Assembly: GCF_018383585.1 (NCBI RefSeq)
Contig: NZ_JAHAMK010000002.1
Span: 62,001 to 126,000, forward strand
Source: Microvirga sp. 3-52
GTDB lineage: Bacteria; Pseudomonadota; Alphaproteobacteria; Rhizobiales; Beijerinckiaceae
Reading direction: 5' to 3'
Length of the DNA: 64,000 nt
A program made the position numbers and the translations under genes. The notes beneath the pieces are model-generated. The model ran no database searches. It saw only the letters and a list, made by a program, of their open reading frames with translations, and was not told the DNA's origin. Below are positions 54,798-63,956 of this stretch, piece after piece. Positions within the stretch are counted from its first letter, which is position 1, and every line of letters starts with the position of its first letter.

Positions 54798-57194
54798 ATG
54801 CTGACAGTCTATGATTGTATCGTTTCCGAGCACGATCTCAGTCTCGTGGCTTTGGCAGCTCTGGTCTGTGCGCTGGCGTCGCTGACGGCGGTCAACCTCA
54901 TGCATCATGTGCGCCGCTCCGACCGCAGCCGCATAGCCTGGCTCGGCATCGCCGCGGCCTCGACCGGGTTCGGAATCTGGGCCACGCATTTCATCGCCAT
55001 GCTGGCGTTCTCCCCGTCCCTTCCGACCGCCTACAACGTCATCCTGACGGTCGTCTCGCTGGTCGCCGCCGTCGCGCTCACCGGCATCGGCTTCGGCGCC
55101 GCGCTCCTGGCCAAACACGCGGCCGCGCCCTGGCTCGGCGGCGCCCTGGTGGGAGGCGGCATCGCCGTCATGCATTATACCGGCATGGCCGCCTTCGAGG
55201 TCGCGGGCACCGTCGCGTGGGACCGCGCATTGGTGGCCGCCTCGATTCTGCTCGGCGCCCTGATCGGTGCGGCTTCCCTGTTCGTCGCGCTGCGGACATC
55301 CTCCCTTCACGCCAAGCTCATGGGAGCGCTGCTGCTCACGCTCGCGATCTGCAGCCACCATTTCACCGCCATGGGCGCGGTTGCCATCACGCCGGATCCG
55401 AGCATCGTGCTCTCCGCTTCGTCCATTCGTACCGAATGGCTCGCCATCGGCGTGGCGTTCGTCAGCCTCGCCATTCTCCTGCTCGCTGTCGTCGCCCTGA
55501 GCCTCGACATCCGCGAGCGCCGTCGCGCGTCGCTCGAGATGGAGCGCATGCGCGATCTCACCGATGCGGCGGTCGAGGGCCTCGTTCTCTGCGACGGCAA
55601 TACGATCGTGACGGTCAATCAGAGCTTCGCGCAGTTGACCGGGCTCACGTCCGAGCAGATCGTGGGTCAGTCGCTCGCCGCATGGATTACGGATGGCTCG
55701 AAGCGCGACAAACTGTTCGCGTCCCTCGGTCAGGCCGTCGAAACCGAGCTGCGAAACGGCGACGGCACGCTACTCCCCGTGGAACTGATCGCCCGGCAGA
55801 TCAACTACAACGGCGCTCTTCACAACGTGGTTGCGTTCCGGGATCTGCGCGACCGCAGGAATGCGGAGGCAAAGATCCGCTATCTGGCGCATCACGATCC
55901 TCTTACCGGCCTCGACAACCGCACGAGCTTCGATCATCGCCTGGATCGCGAAATCCGCCTGAATCGCCGAGCCAAGCGCCAGATGGCGCTGCTCTGCCTG
56001 GATCTCGACGGCTTCAAGGAGGTCAACGACATCTACGGCCATGCGACCGGCGACCGGGTCCTTCAGGACATTGCCAAGCATCTCTCGTCGGTCCTCGTCG
56101 ACGGGCAGATGCTCGCACGCCTCGGCGGCGACGAGTTTGCCATCATCGCTCCTCATGTGACCGATCCCGCCCAGGTGGGACACCTTGCCGACACGCTGCT
56201 GAGAAGCCTCAAGTGGGATCAGGACGGCGTTCCGGCCGGGCTCGTATCGGTCAGCATCGGAATCGCGCTCTACCCGTCCGACGGCAAGGACCGCACGGAG
56301 CTTCTCTCCAGCGCCGATGCTGCCCTGTACCGCGCCAAGACCGAGGGCAAGGGCACCTACCGCTTCTTCGAGGCGGCCATGGGAGCGCAGATCCGGGAAC
56401 GCCGCAGCATCGAGCACGATCTGCGCAGCGCCGTCGCCAACAACGAACTGAGCCTCGCGTATCAGCCGCAGGCGCAGGTCGACACGGGCGAGGTCAACGG
56501 TTTCGAAGTTCTGCTCCGCTGGACCCATCCGACGCGCGGCAACGTCCCGCCTTCCGTCTTCATTCCGATTGCGGAGGAAAGCGGACTGATCCTGAAGATC
56601 GGTGAATGGGTGATGCGGCAGGCCTGCCGCGAGGCCGCCACCTGGATGCGCCCGCTGACCATCGCGGTGAACGTCTCGGCACTGCAATTGACGAGCGACG
56701 GCTTCGTCGAATTCGTCCAGAGCACCTTGGACGGGACCAAGCTTCCGCCGGAGCGGCTGGAGATCGAGATCACCGAGACGGCGCTGATCCGCGATCCCAA
56801 CCGCGCGCTCCAGACCCTACAGAGGCTGAAGGCGCTCGGCGTCAACATCGCCATGGACGATTTCGGGACGGGCTATTCCTCGCTCTCGAACCTGCGCGCC
56901 TTCCCGTTCGACAAGATCAAGATCGATCGCTCCTTCATCCAGTCGGTTCACACGAACCCGCAGGCCGCCGCCATCGTGCGCGCCGTGCTCGGGCTCGGGC
57001 GGGGCTTGGGCCTTCCTGTGATCGCGGAAGGCGTCGAGACCTCCGAAGAGCTGCGCTTTCTCGGGCTCGAGGGCTGCACCGAGGCGCAGGGCTACCTGTT
57101 CGGCCGTCCTGCTCCGATCCAGGAATTCGTGCCGCTGATTTCACACAACGTCGTCGTTCTGCCGCAGGCGCTCCGGAGAGCGGCCGCCGACTGA
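54798..57194 (+). CDS. MHYT-PAS-GGDEF-EAL cyclic-di-GMP protein
   Basis: 798 residues from MLTVYDCIVS (AAAGG upstream). The first ~240 residues are a seven-helix MHYT domain with repeated H-x-x-x-M/H motifs (NLMHHV, WATHFIAMLAF, AVMHYTGMAAF, CSHHFTAMGA), thought to bind copper and sense O2, CO or NO. A PAS-like region follows (about 250-350). The diguanylate cyclase domain (about 360-530) has an intact RLGGDEF active site near residue 441; the EAL domain (about 545-795) has EVLLRW in place of EALLRW, with DDFGTGYSS and AEGVET intact. Both enzyme domains may be active. An ATG 150 bases upstream is rejected because it lacks a family N-terminus. Confidence 0.9.
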   Translation: MLTVYDCIVSEHDLSLVALAALVCALASLTAVNLMHHVRRSDRSRIAWLGIAAASTGFGIWATHFIAMLAFSPSLPTAYNVILTVVSLVAAVALTGIGFGAALLAKHAAAPWLGGALVGGGIAVMHYTGMAAFEVAGTVAWDRALVAASILLGALIGAASLFVALRTSSLHAKLMGALLLTLAICSHHFTAMGAVAITPDPSIVLSASSIRTEWLAIGVAFVSLAILLLAVVALSLDIRERRRASLEMERMRDLTDAAVEGLVLCDGNTIVTVNQSFAQLTGLTSEQIVGQSLAAWITDGSKRDKLFASLGQAVETELRNGDGTLLPVELIARQINYNGALHNVVAFRDLRDRRNAEAKIRYLAHHDPLTGLDNRTSFDHRLDREIRLNRRAKRQMALLCLDLDGFKEVNDIYGHATGDRVLQDIAKHLSSVLVDGQMLARLGGDEFAIIAPHVTDPAQVGHLADTLLRSLKWDQDGVPAGLVSVSIGIALYPSDGKDRTELLSSADAALYRAKTEGKGTYRFFEAAMGAQIRERRSIEHDLRSAVANNELSLAYQPQAQVDTGEVNGFEVLLRWTHPTRGNVPPSVFIPIAEESGLILKIGEWVMRQACREAATWMRPLTIAVNVSALQLTSDGFVEFVQSTLDGTKLPPERLEIEITETALIRDPNRALQTLQRLKALGVNIAMDDFGTGYSSLSNLRAFPFDKIKIDRSFIQSVHTNPQAAAIVRAVLGLGRGLGLPVIAEGVETSEELRFLGLEGCTEAQGYLFGRPAPIQEFVPLISHNVVVLPQALRRAAAD

Positions 57195-57249
57195 ATCTGC
57201 CTTGCGTCCCGCTCCGGCGGGGGAAGCGTCATTCCCCCGCGGAGCGAAG

Positions 57250-57295
57250 GGGAAGGGAATTCATCGATCTGTATCGCGTTATGGATTCCCTTCCC
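57250..57295. repeat. Inverted repeat between the GGDEF-EAL and der genes
   Basis: Arms GGGAAGGGAATTCAT (57250-57264) and ATGGATTCCCTTCCC (57281-57295) pair over 14 of 15 bases around a 16-base spacer in a convergent gap. Its right arm recurs at 37950-37967. It may end both transcripts or be a further interspersed repeat. Confidence 0.55.
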
Positions 57296-57339
57296 GACCC
57301 TTGCGGGCCGCCGGGGATGACGCGGCGACTGAAGACGCC

Positions 57340-58686
57340 CTACTTCCGTTCCTTGTCGAACGGGTTCTGCCCCATGCGCAGGGACACGCGGATCGGGGTG
57401 CCGGGGAGATCGAAGGCCTCGCGCAGGCCGTTGACCAGGTAACGGGTATAGCTCTTCGGCAAGGCATCGAGTTGATTGCCGAACACGGCGAAATGCGGCG
57501 GGCGTGACTTCACCTGGGTCATGTAGCGAATCTTGATGCGGCGGCCCGAGACCGCGGGCGGCGGGTTCGCTTCCAGCGCCTCACCGAGCCACTGGTTGAG
57601 CCGCGCGGTAGAAATGCGCGTGTTCCACTTCTCATAGACCTGGAGCACGGCCTTCATCAGCGGATCGATGCCGCTGCCGGCCAATCCCGAGAGCGGCACC
57701 ACCGGCGCGCCGCGAACCTGCGGCAGCAGACGGGTGGCTTTCTCCTTCAAGTCCTTCAGGAGCCCCTGCTGGTCGGCCACGAGGTCCCACTTGTTGAGTC
57801 CGATCACGAGGGCGCGGCCCTCCTGCTCCACCAGGTCGACGATGGAGAGATCCTGCTTCTCGAACGGGATCGTGGCATCGAGCAGAACCACCACCACCTC
57901 GGCGAAGCGTACGGCGCGCAGGGCATCGGCGACGGAAAGCTTTTCGAGCTTGTCCTCGACGCGGGCGCGCTTGCGCAGGCCCGCCGTGTCGAAGAGCTTG
58001 ATCGCGCGTCCGCGCCAGTCCCAATCGAGCGAGATGGAATCACGGGTGATGCCGGCCTCCGGCCCCGTGAGCAGGCGATCCTCGCCGACCATGCGGTTGA
58101 TGAGGGTGGACTTGCCCGCATTCGGGCGCCCGACGATGGCGACCTGCAGCGGCTTGTTCGGATCGTCCTCTTCCTCCTCCCCGTCGTTCGGATCGGGGAA
58201 GTAGGGCATCAGGGCCTCGAAGAGGTCGGCCAGGCCCTCGCCATGCTCGGCGGAGAGCGGCACCGGATCGCCCAGGCCAAGAGAGAATGCATCATAGGCA
58301 CCGGCCATGCCGGCGCCGCCTTCCGCCTTGTTGGCGATGAGGATGACGGGCTTGCCGGAGCGCCGGACCATCTCGGCGAAGGGCCGGTCGGCCGGCAGAA
58401 TGCCGACCCGGGCATCGATCACGAAGAGGATCACGTCCGCATCGCCGATGGCGGCTTCGGTCTGGGCGCGCATGCGGCCGAGAAGCGACTCTTCGGTCGC
58501 CTCCTCGAGGCCCGCCGTGTCGATGATGCGGAATTCGAGATCGCCGAGGCGTGCCTCGCCCTCGCGCCGGTCGCGGGTCACCCCCGGCCGGTCATCCACG
58601 AGCGCCAGCTTCTTGCCGACGAGTCGATTGAAGAGAGTCGATTTGCCGACATTCGGCCGCCCGACAATGGCGACGGTCGCCGTCAT
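57340..58686 (-). CDS. der: GTPase Der (EngA)
   Basis: Der is an essential GTPase for 50S subunit assembly, with two G domains in tandem. The ~448-residue product has G1 loops [11 protein letters not shown] near residue 9 and [11 protein letters not shown] near residue 192, switch segments FRIIDTAGL and [11 protein letters not shown], and G4 motifs ANKAEG and NKWDLV. The C-terminal KH-like domain contains [17 protein letters not shown]. The start at 58686 has AGGA upstream; an ATG at 58752 is unlikely. It follows the YfgM-like gene by 13 bases. bamB, which often lies between these two genes, is missing here. Confidence 0.96.
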   Translation of the reverse strand: MTATVAIVGRPNVGKSTLFNRLVGKKLALVDDRPGVTRDRREGEARLGDLEFRIIDTAGLEEATEESLLGRMRAQTEAAIGDADVILFVIDARVGILPADRPFAEMVRRSGKPVILIANKAEGGAGMAGAYDAFSLGLGDPVPLSAEHGEGLADLFEALMPYFPDPNDGEEEEDDPNKPLQVAIVGRPNAGKSTLINRMVGEDRLLTGPEAGITRDSISLDWDWRGRAIKLFDTAGLRKRARVEDKLEKLSVADALRAVRFAEVVVVLLDATIPFEKQDLSIVDLVEQEGRALVIGLNKWDLVADQQGLLKDLKEKATRLLPQVRGAPVVPLSGLAGSGIDPLMKAVLQVYEKWNTRISTARLNQWLGEALEANPPPAVSGRRIKIRYMTQVKSRPPHFAVFGNQLDALPKSYTRYLVNGLREAFDLPGTPIRVSLRMGQNPFDKERK

Positions 58687-58699
58687 GTCTTTTCCTATC

Positions 58700-59386
58700 C
58701 TACTGGGTCGCCTGCACCGGACCGCCCGCCACGAGAGCGGTATAGATGGCAAGGCGCTGCCTTAAGGAGGAAGGCGTCTCGCGATCGGCGGCGATCTGGT
58801 CGAACCAACGACCGGCATAATCCATATCACCGGCCTTAAGGCCGGACAGTCCCAAGAGTTCCCGGGCCGAATGGCGCCAGGCACCTGACGGCGCCGCCAG
58901 CGGCTCCACGGCCTGACGCAACCCTGCGGGTTCGCCCGTGTCGATGCGCAACCAGGCGGCGCGCAGACGGGCCAGATCCTTCCAGAGCGGCGGAACGGAG
59001 GCGTCGCTGGTGAGAGCATCATAGGCCGAAGCGCCGTTTTCCGCGTTCTGCTGGCCGAGTTCGGCCGCAAGGCGGAAGCGGGCGAGCATGGCATAGCCGG
59101 TGGCGCCGTCCTCCTTGACCACAGTCTCGAAGGCAGTCTGCGCTTCCTGTCCCTTGTCCTCGGAGGACAGGCGCAGGGCCTCCTCGTAGCGCACGGCAGC
59201 CTCCTGCGCGCGGGTCTCCTGGGTATGCTGCCAGAAGCGCCAGCCGCCGACGCCCGCCACGATCAAAACCACGACGGCAATGATGATACCGTTGTAGCGC
59301 TTCCAGATCTGAGCCATCTGGTCGCGGCGGTACTCCTCATCGACTTCGCGAATGAACTCATCCTTCGGGGCCATCGTCTCACTCAT
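58700..59386 (-). CDS. YfgM-like tetratricopeptide membrane protein
   Basis: 228 residues from [10 protein letters not shown]: a cytoplasmic N-terminus, one membrane segment ([19 protein letters not shown], about 32-50), then a periplasmic region with TPR-like helices ([26 protein letters not shown]). This matches the YfgM/TPR_21 family. In E. coli YfgM binds SecYEG and periplasmic chaperones and lies next to bamB and der; der is the next gene here, 13 bases away. An ATG at 59437 would extend upstream without support. Role at the translocon is inferred from homologues. Confidence 0.85.
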   Translation of the reverse strand: MSETMAPKDEFIREVDEEYRRDQMAQIWKRYNGIIIAVVVLIVAGVGGWRFWQHTQETRAQEAAVRYEEALRLSSEDKGQEAQTAFETVVKEDGATGYAMLARFRLAAELGQQNAENGASAYDALTSDASVPPLWKDLARLRAAWLRIDTGEPAGLRQAVEPLAAPSGAWRHSARELLGLSGLKAGDMDYAGRWFDQIAADRETPSSLRQRLAIYTALVAGGPVQATQ

Positions 59387-59458
59387 GCGGCCTGCGCGGC
59401 CGCCTCCTGCAATCGAAGGAGGTCGCCTAACACACACGCCCGCACAAGGCGAGAGGCT

Positions 59459-60055
59459 TCATGCCCGCATAGGCAGGACCGGAACCCCGATCAGCCAGGG
59501 ATGCAGCCAAATCACGAACGCGACGTAGACCGCCGTCCCGATGACCACTGCCAGCACATCGTTCCGCCAGCCGGCAGGTGCCGCGGTGCCCCCATGCTGA
59601 GCCGCCACGTCCTGGCGCTTGACGCTGATGCGGGCGAGCACTGCCCAGACCAGGACCGAGCCGAAGAGCAGGATCGAGCCGAGATCGCCGTTAGCAAGCA
59701 GATGCGCCAGGGCCCAGATCTTCACGCCGGCGAGCATAGGGTGCTTGAGCCGCGCCTTGATGCGACCGGGGAGATAGGCCGCAGCGAGGCAGATGAAGGC
59801 GAGCCAGACCAGAAGAAGCGCCAGGTGGCGGGTCCAGACCGGCGGATCCCAGACCGGGATGTAGCCGCTTGCGCGATACTGGCCGTAGCCGATGGCGATC
59901 AGGACAATGCCGAGAAGGGAGACAAGAGAGTATAGGCCCTTGTACGGCCCCTCGCCGATCCTGGCGATCATGGCCGCTCGACTGCCCCGCGCCATGCTGA
60001 AGGCATGCATGCCGAGAAAAATCACCAGGCCGAGTATCAGCAGTGTCACGGGCAT
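59459..60055 (-). CDS. NnrU family membrane protein
   Basis: 198 residues with about six hydrophobic segments, matching the NnrU family: the opening LILGLVIFLGMHAFSMARG with conserved His, the KGLYSLVSLLGIVLIAIGYGQYR helix, and HPMLAGVKIWALAHLLANGDLGSILLFGS, the family signature. NnrU proteins occur near nitric-oxide and nitrite reductase genes and are related to isoprenoid/thiol methyltransferases of the NNMT/MeT type; activity here is unknown. GGAGG abuts the ATG at 60055, too close, while a GTG two codons later (60049) would sit six bases away, so the true start may be that GTG. No denitrification genes are nearby. Confidence 0.82.
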   Translation of the reverse strand: MPVTLLILGLVIFLGMHAFSMARGSRAAMIARIGEGPYKGLYSLVSLLGIVLIAIGYGQYRASGYIPVWDPPVWTRHLALLLVWLAFICLAAAYLPGRIKARLKHPMLAGVKIWALAHLLANGDLGSILLFGSVLVWAVLARISVKRQDVAAQHGGTAAPAGWRNDVLAVVIGTAVYVAFVIWLHPWLIGVPVLPMRA

Positions 60056-60348
60056 CCTCCGGAGGGTAGGAACTTATAACCATTCCACTCCGGAAAACCA
60101 GTCAAGACCAACGGCTGGAAGCTCTGTTGGAATGAATCCCCAGCAACACGAGGGCGCAAGTTTCGGACTCTCGTCAAAGTCCTGTACTGCCTAAACTTTT
60201 AACGACGGGGTCTCTTGCAGCATGAAAATTTCTCCGCTACGGACCGCCCCAAACCTTGCTTTAGACTAAATCGGCACTAGCGACGCCGCACCAAGTCCGA
60301 TAGCTAGGCCCCAAGATTTTCAACCGACAAAATTTAAGGGGGAGACAG

Positions 60349-60972
60349 GTGACGGCACTTCTTGGGCTATCCCGTGTCATCGACTCGATCAACGAGCGCC
60401 TCGGCAAGGTCGCCGCCTGGGCGATCGTGGTGGCGATCCTGGTCTCGGCGATCAATGCCATCATCCGGCGCATCTTCGGCGTCTCGTCCAACGCCTGGCT
60501 CGAGCTGCAATGGTACCTGTTCGGCGCCGTGTTCATGCTCTGCGCCGCATGGACGCTGAAGGCGAACGAGCACATCCGCATCGACATCGTCTCGAGCAGG
60601 CTCTCGAAGCGCGGCCGGGACGGCATCGACGTGTTCGGTCACCTGTTCTTCCTGTTCCCGTTCGTGGCCCTGCTGCTCTGGCTGAGCATCCCGTACTTCA
60701 TCAACTCCTACCGGTCCGGCGAAGTCTCCTCGAATGCCGGCGGCCTTCTGATCTGGCCAGCCAAGGGCCTCATCCTCCTGGGCTTCATCTCGATGTTCTT
60801 CCAGTGGCTGAGCGAGCTGATCAAGCGCGTGGCCATCATGCAGGGCAAGCTTGCCGATGAAGAGACGAGCGGCCACAGCGTCGAAGCGGAAGCGGAGCGC
60901 CTCATACAAGAAATCGGCACCGTCAATACGCCCGGCGCCGGCGGCACGCCGCCAGGCGACGGCGTGAGCTGA
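60349..60972 (+). CDS. TRAP transporter small permease (DctQ)
   Basis: 207 residues with four membrane segments (about 22-40, 55-75, 95-115, 132-152), typical of the DctQ subunit of TRAP solute importers. Markers include NAIIRRIFGVSSNAWLELQWYLFGAVFMLCAAWTLKANEHIRIDI with the conserved EHIRID step. The C-terminal ~55 residues are a Gly/Glu-rich cytoplasmic tail. It starts at GTG 60349 with GGGGGAG about 5 bases upstream. The large permease follows after 40 bases. The substrate-binding protein (DctP) is not present on either side within the window. Confidence 0.9.
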   Translation: MTALLGLSRVIDSINERLGKVAAWAIVVAILVSAINAIIRRIFGVSSNAWLELQWYLFGAVFMLCAAWTLKANEHIRIDIVSSRLSKRGRDGIDVFGHLFFLFPFVALLLWLSIPYFINSYRSGEVSSNAGGLLIWPAKGLILLGFISMFFQWLSELIKRVAIMQGKLADEETSGHSVEAEAERLIQEIGTVNTPGAGGTPPGDGVS

Positions 60973-61012
60973 TCGTCAGGCGCCCGTTTCAAGTTTTCCG
61001 GAGTTTCCATCA

Positions 61013-62905
61013 ATGGCTGCATTGATTGCCCAGAACCTCGCGCCGATCATGTTCGCCGCGCTCGTGGTCTTCCTTCTCCTCGGCTATCCCGTCGCCTTCG
61101 CCCTTGCGGCGAACGGATTGCTGTTCTTCTTCATCGCGGTGGAGCTTGCTCCCTACGCACCTGACACCATTACCCTCTCCTGGCCGCTCCTCCAGGCCCT
61201 GCCCGACCGCATCTTCGGCACCATGTCGAACGAGGTGCTGCTGGCGGTTCCGTTCTTCACCTTCATGGGACTGGTGCTGGAACGGTCCGGCATGGCGGAA
61301 GACCTGCTCGACACCATCGGCCAGCTCTTCGGCCCCGTGCGCGGCGGCCTTGCCTTTGCGGTGATCTTCGTGGGCGCCTTGCTCGCCGCCACCACGGGCG
61401 TCGTGGCGGCCTCGGTGATCTCGATGGGCCTGATCTCCCTGCCGATCATGCTGCGCTACGGCTACGACCGCCGCCTGGCCTCCGGCGTGATCGCGGCCTC
61501 GGGCACGCTGGCCCAGATCATTCCGCCGTCGCTGGTTCTCATCGTCATGGCAGACCAGCTCGGCCGCTCGGTGGGCGACATGTACGAGGGCGCGTTCCTG
61601 CCCGGCCTGATCCTGACCGGCCTTTACGCCGCCTACATCATGCTGATGTCGATTCTCTATCCGAAGTCGGCTCCCGGCCTTCCTCCGGAGGCTATCGGCT
61701 ACCGCGAGCCGGACGGCGCGCGGGGCGTGTGGCAGCTCGGCACCCTGGTCGTCTTCTCCGGCCTGGTCGGCTACTACGTTCTCTCGCAGACCGACACCAA
61801 GGCCGGTGCCGACTTCGTCATCCTGACGATCTGTGTTGCCACCGTTGTGGCGCTGATCTGCGCCCTCATGAACAAGATGCTCGGCGCCAAGCGGATCGTG
61901 ATTTCCGCCATCCTGGTGGCCGCCCTGGTGGGCGTGTACGTCTATCTGCACGGCCAGGGTCATGAAGGTCTCGCCCTGACCTTCGAAATGATCCTCGCCG
62001 GCGCGGTCTACGCGCTGTTCGTCGGCATCGTCGAGCGCTTTACCGGGCTGCGCCTCATGTCCAACATGGCGCAGCAGGTCACCTTCGTGATGGTGCCCCC
62101 GCTCCTGCTGATCTTCCTCGTGCTCGGCACCATCTTCATCGGTCTTGCGACGCCGACCGAAGGCGGCGCCATGGGCGCGCTGGGCTCTGTCATCCTGGCC
62201 GCGGTCAAGCGCAAGCTCGACAACAATCCGTCCCGGTTCAACTGGACCCTCGTGCGCCAGGCCACGGAGGCGACGGCGAAGCTCTCGGCCTTCGTGCTGT
62301 TCATCCTGATCGGCGCCCGGGTGTTCTCGCTCACCTTCTACGGCGTGAACGGGCACATCTGGGTCGAGCACCTGCTCACCTCGCTGCCGGGCGGACAGGT
62401 CGGGTTCCTCGTGGTCGTGAACGCGCTGGTGTTCTTCCTGGCCTTCTTCCTCGACTACTTCGAGCTCGCCTTCATCATCATCCCGCTGCTCGGCCCCGCC
62501 GCCGACAAGCTCGGGATCGACCTGATCTGGTTCGGCGTGATCCTGGCCGTGAACATGCAGACCTCGTTCATGCACCCGCCCTTCGGCTTCGCCCTCTTCT
62601 TCCTGCGCTCGGTGGCCCCCAAGGTGCCGTATATCGACCGCTTGACCGGCAAGAAGATGGAGCCCGTCACCACCGGCCAGATCTACTGGGGCGCCGTTCC
62701 CTTCGTGATCATCCAGCTCATGATGGTGGGTATCGTGATCGCCTTCCCGGGCATCGTCACGCACTACAAGGGAACGGGTCCCGTGGTCGATCCGGCGGCT
62801 GTGCAGAAGAAGCTCGACGATCTGCTGGTTCCGGGCCTCGGCGATCCCGGCGATCCCGGCGGCCTCCCCGGCCTGAACTTCGACGAGCCGCCGAAGATTC
62901 AGTAA
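61013..62905 (+). CDS. TRAP transporter large permease (DctM), long form
   Basis: 630 residues, longer than the usual ~430 of DctM. The first ~220 and last ~300 residues show the family pattern with VPFFTFMGLVLERSGMAEDLL and AASGTLAQIIPPSLVLIVMADQLG (N half), and FLATPTEGGAMGALG and DYFELAFIIIPLL (C half). Between them, about residues 225-350, lies extra sequence with three to four hydrophobic segments (the YREPDGARGVW region through VGVYVYLHGQGHEGLALTF). Such long forms are known in the mannitol/chloroaromatic-type TRAP subgroup. The C-terminus is a Gly/Pro-rich tail. With DctQ it forms the membrane part; the ligand is unknown. Confidence 0.88.
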   Translation: MAALIAQNLAPIMFAALVVFLLLGYPVAFALAANGLLFFFIAVELAPYAPDTITLSWPLLQALPDRIFGTMSNEVLLAVPFFTFMGLVLERSGMAEDLLDTIGQLFGPVRGGLAFAVIFVGALLAATTGVVAASVISMGLISLPIMLRYGYDRRLASGVIAASGTLAQIIPPSLVLIVMADQLGRSVGDMYEGAFLPGLILTGLYAAYIMLMSILYPKSAPGLPPEAIGYREPDGARGVWQLGTLVVFSGLVGYYVLSQTDTKAGADFVILTICVATVVALICALMNKMLGAKRIVISAILVAALVGVYVYLHGQGHEGLALTFEMILAGAVYALFVGIVERFTGLRLMSNMAQQVTFVMVPPLLLIFLVLGTIFIGLATPTEGGAMGALGSVILAAVKRKLDNNPSRFNWTLVRQATEATAKLSAFVLFILIGARVFSLTFYGVNGHIWVEHLLTSLPGGQVGFLVVVNALVFFLAFFLDYFELAFIIIPLLGPAADKLGIDLIWFGVILAVNMQTSFMHPPFGFALFFLRSVAPKVPYIDRLTGKKMEPVTTGQIYWGAVPFVIIQLMMVGIVIAFPGIVTHYKGTGPVVDPAAVQKKLDDLLVPGLGDPGDPGGLPGLNFDEPPKIQ

Positions 62906-62927
62906 GGGCGGTTCACGCGATAAATGA

Positions 62928-62960
62928 GAAAGGCGGGCTTTGAGGCCCGCCTTTCTTGTT
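62928..62960 (+). terminator. Terminator of the TRAP operon
   Basis: An 11-bp perfect stem GAAAGGCGGGC / GCCCGCCTTTC with loop TTTGAG is followed by TTGTT, 22 bases after the DctM stop. Confidence 0.9.
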
Positions 62961-63016
62961 TGGATCCCGGGCAAGTTATGGGCTGTCGCCAGTGAAGGCC
63001 GTCGTCTTCCTCCGCT

Positions 63017-63106
63017 CGTCATCACGGGCCTTGTGCCGGTGATCCCGATTGGTGACGCGCAGCGCTCTTCAGAAACGACATGGCCGGGACAAGTCCGGCC
63101 ATGACG
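63017..63106 (+). repeat. Family A quasi-palindrome, copy 16
   Basis: A complete element: CGTCAT / ATGACG ends, loops CTTGT and ACAAG exactly complementary, inner TCCCGAT arm with a diverged partner and GACGCGCAGCGC centre. It lies in the convergent gap after the TRAP genes. Confidence 0.88.
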
Positions 63107-63212
63107 AGGATCGCGAATGAATCGAAGCGTTTGGTCCTACCGAACCACCTCGTCATAAAGCTCCGGTTTGAAGCCGACGAGAATACGCCCGCTGAGATCG
63201 AGAACGGCGCGT

Positions 63213-63956
63213 TCACCGGCGCCGATAGATCCCGGTGAAGGTGACGTTGTGGCCACCGCACATATTGTTGTCTTTCACGAGCAGATAGGAGCCCATGCGG
63301 CGCATCTGGACCCTGCAATCGTATTCGTCGGCCTTATCGTAGGGCAGCGTTCCGTTCTCGCCCATGCCGAAGGAGAGCCTGCCGCTCTCAGCTACGGCTT
63401 CTCCATCGAGCGACCCGATATTGACGGCCCCGCGCTTCATACGCTCCGGATCGGAAGCTCCCCAGCTGGCATCACCCTTGATCTTCAGCCTGCCGTGCCC
63501 GGCACCTGCTTCGATGACGATCGTCTGCTCAGGACCGCTCCGCCATTGCCCGGTCCAGCCCTCCGGCTGTCGGACGGGTGGCTCCTGCACGGGGGAGATT
63601 GAGGCCCGAGGCAGCCAGCCGTCCCTCACCACCCCTTTCGGGCTGACATAGCTGGCGCAGACGAAGTCTCCGCTGCCGCCCGAGATCACCACCTCATCGC
63701 CGGGCACGAGATAGGCCCTGTCCTTGCAGGCAACACTGTCGTTGGGGCAGCCCTTCTGAAAAACGTCGCGTTTCACGAAGTTCACACGCGGCGAGAGATT
63801 GTTGATCCTGCCGAAGGAGACCGCTCCATCCGCGTCCAGATTCTCGAGTTCATAGCCGAAGTGAAAACATCCGGCGCTGGCTGCCACGGAGGGACAGACC
63901 CAGGTGGCACCGAGAAGCACAATCCCTGCAAACTCTGTCCTGCGTACCCAGCCCAT
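63213..63956 (-). CDS. Secreted hypothetical protein with SH3-like region
   Basis: 247 residues, function unknown. A Sec signal peptide (hydrophobic stretch to residue ~25, cleavage near VAAS|AG) precedes a mature part with six cysteines in spaced pairs (GCF, KGCPNDSVACKD, VCASY, DCRVQM, NMCGG), suggesting disulphides and a periplasmic or outer location. Residues about 75-118 (RAYLVPGDEVVISGGSGDFVCASYVSPKGVVRDGWLPRASI) resemble a bacterial SH3 fold. The rest (SGPEQTIVIEAG, GRLKIKGDASWG) is beta-rich, with no family recognised. The start at 63956 is the first ATG; the promoter would lie off or at the window edge. It converges with the TRAP genes. Confidence 0.6.
   Translation of the reverse strand: MGWVRRTEFAGIVLLGATWVCPSVAASAGCFHFGYELENLDADGAVSFGRINNLSPRVNFVKRDVFQKGCPNDSVACKDRAYLVPGDEVVISGGSGDFVCASYVSPKGVVRDGWLPRASISPVQEPPVRQPEGWTGQWRSGPEQTIVIEAGAGHGRLKIKGDASWGASDPERMKRGAVNIGSLDGEAVAESGRLSFGMGENGTLPYDKADEYDCRVQMRRMGSYLLVKDNNMCGGHNVTFTGIYRRR

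Larger units (their letters stand above)
62906..63212. other. 307-base convergent gap after the TRAP genes
   Basis: It holds the TRAP terminator (62928-62960) and family A copy 16 (63017-63106). Nothing else was recognised between the two convergent genes. Confidence 0.65.

Noticed and set aside
54815-56605. A 596-residue frame overlapping the GGDEF-EAL gene in the same direction
   Set aside because: A +1-type shadow, Arg/His/Pro rich; the MHYT-GGDEF-EAL frame has all motifs.
61010-63025. A 671-residue open frame on the minus strand opposite dctM
   Set aside because: It is rich in His, Asp, Glu and Gln with no domain, exactly mirroring the dctM codons; it also crosses the terminator at 62928.
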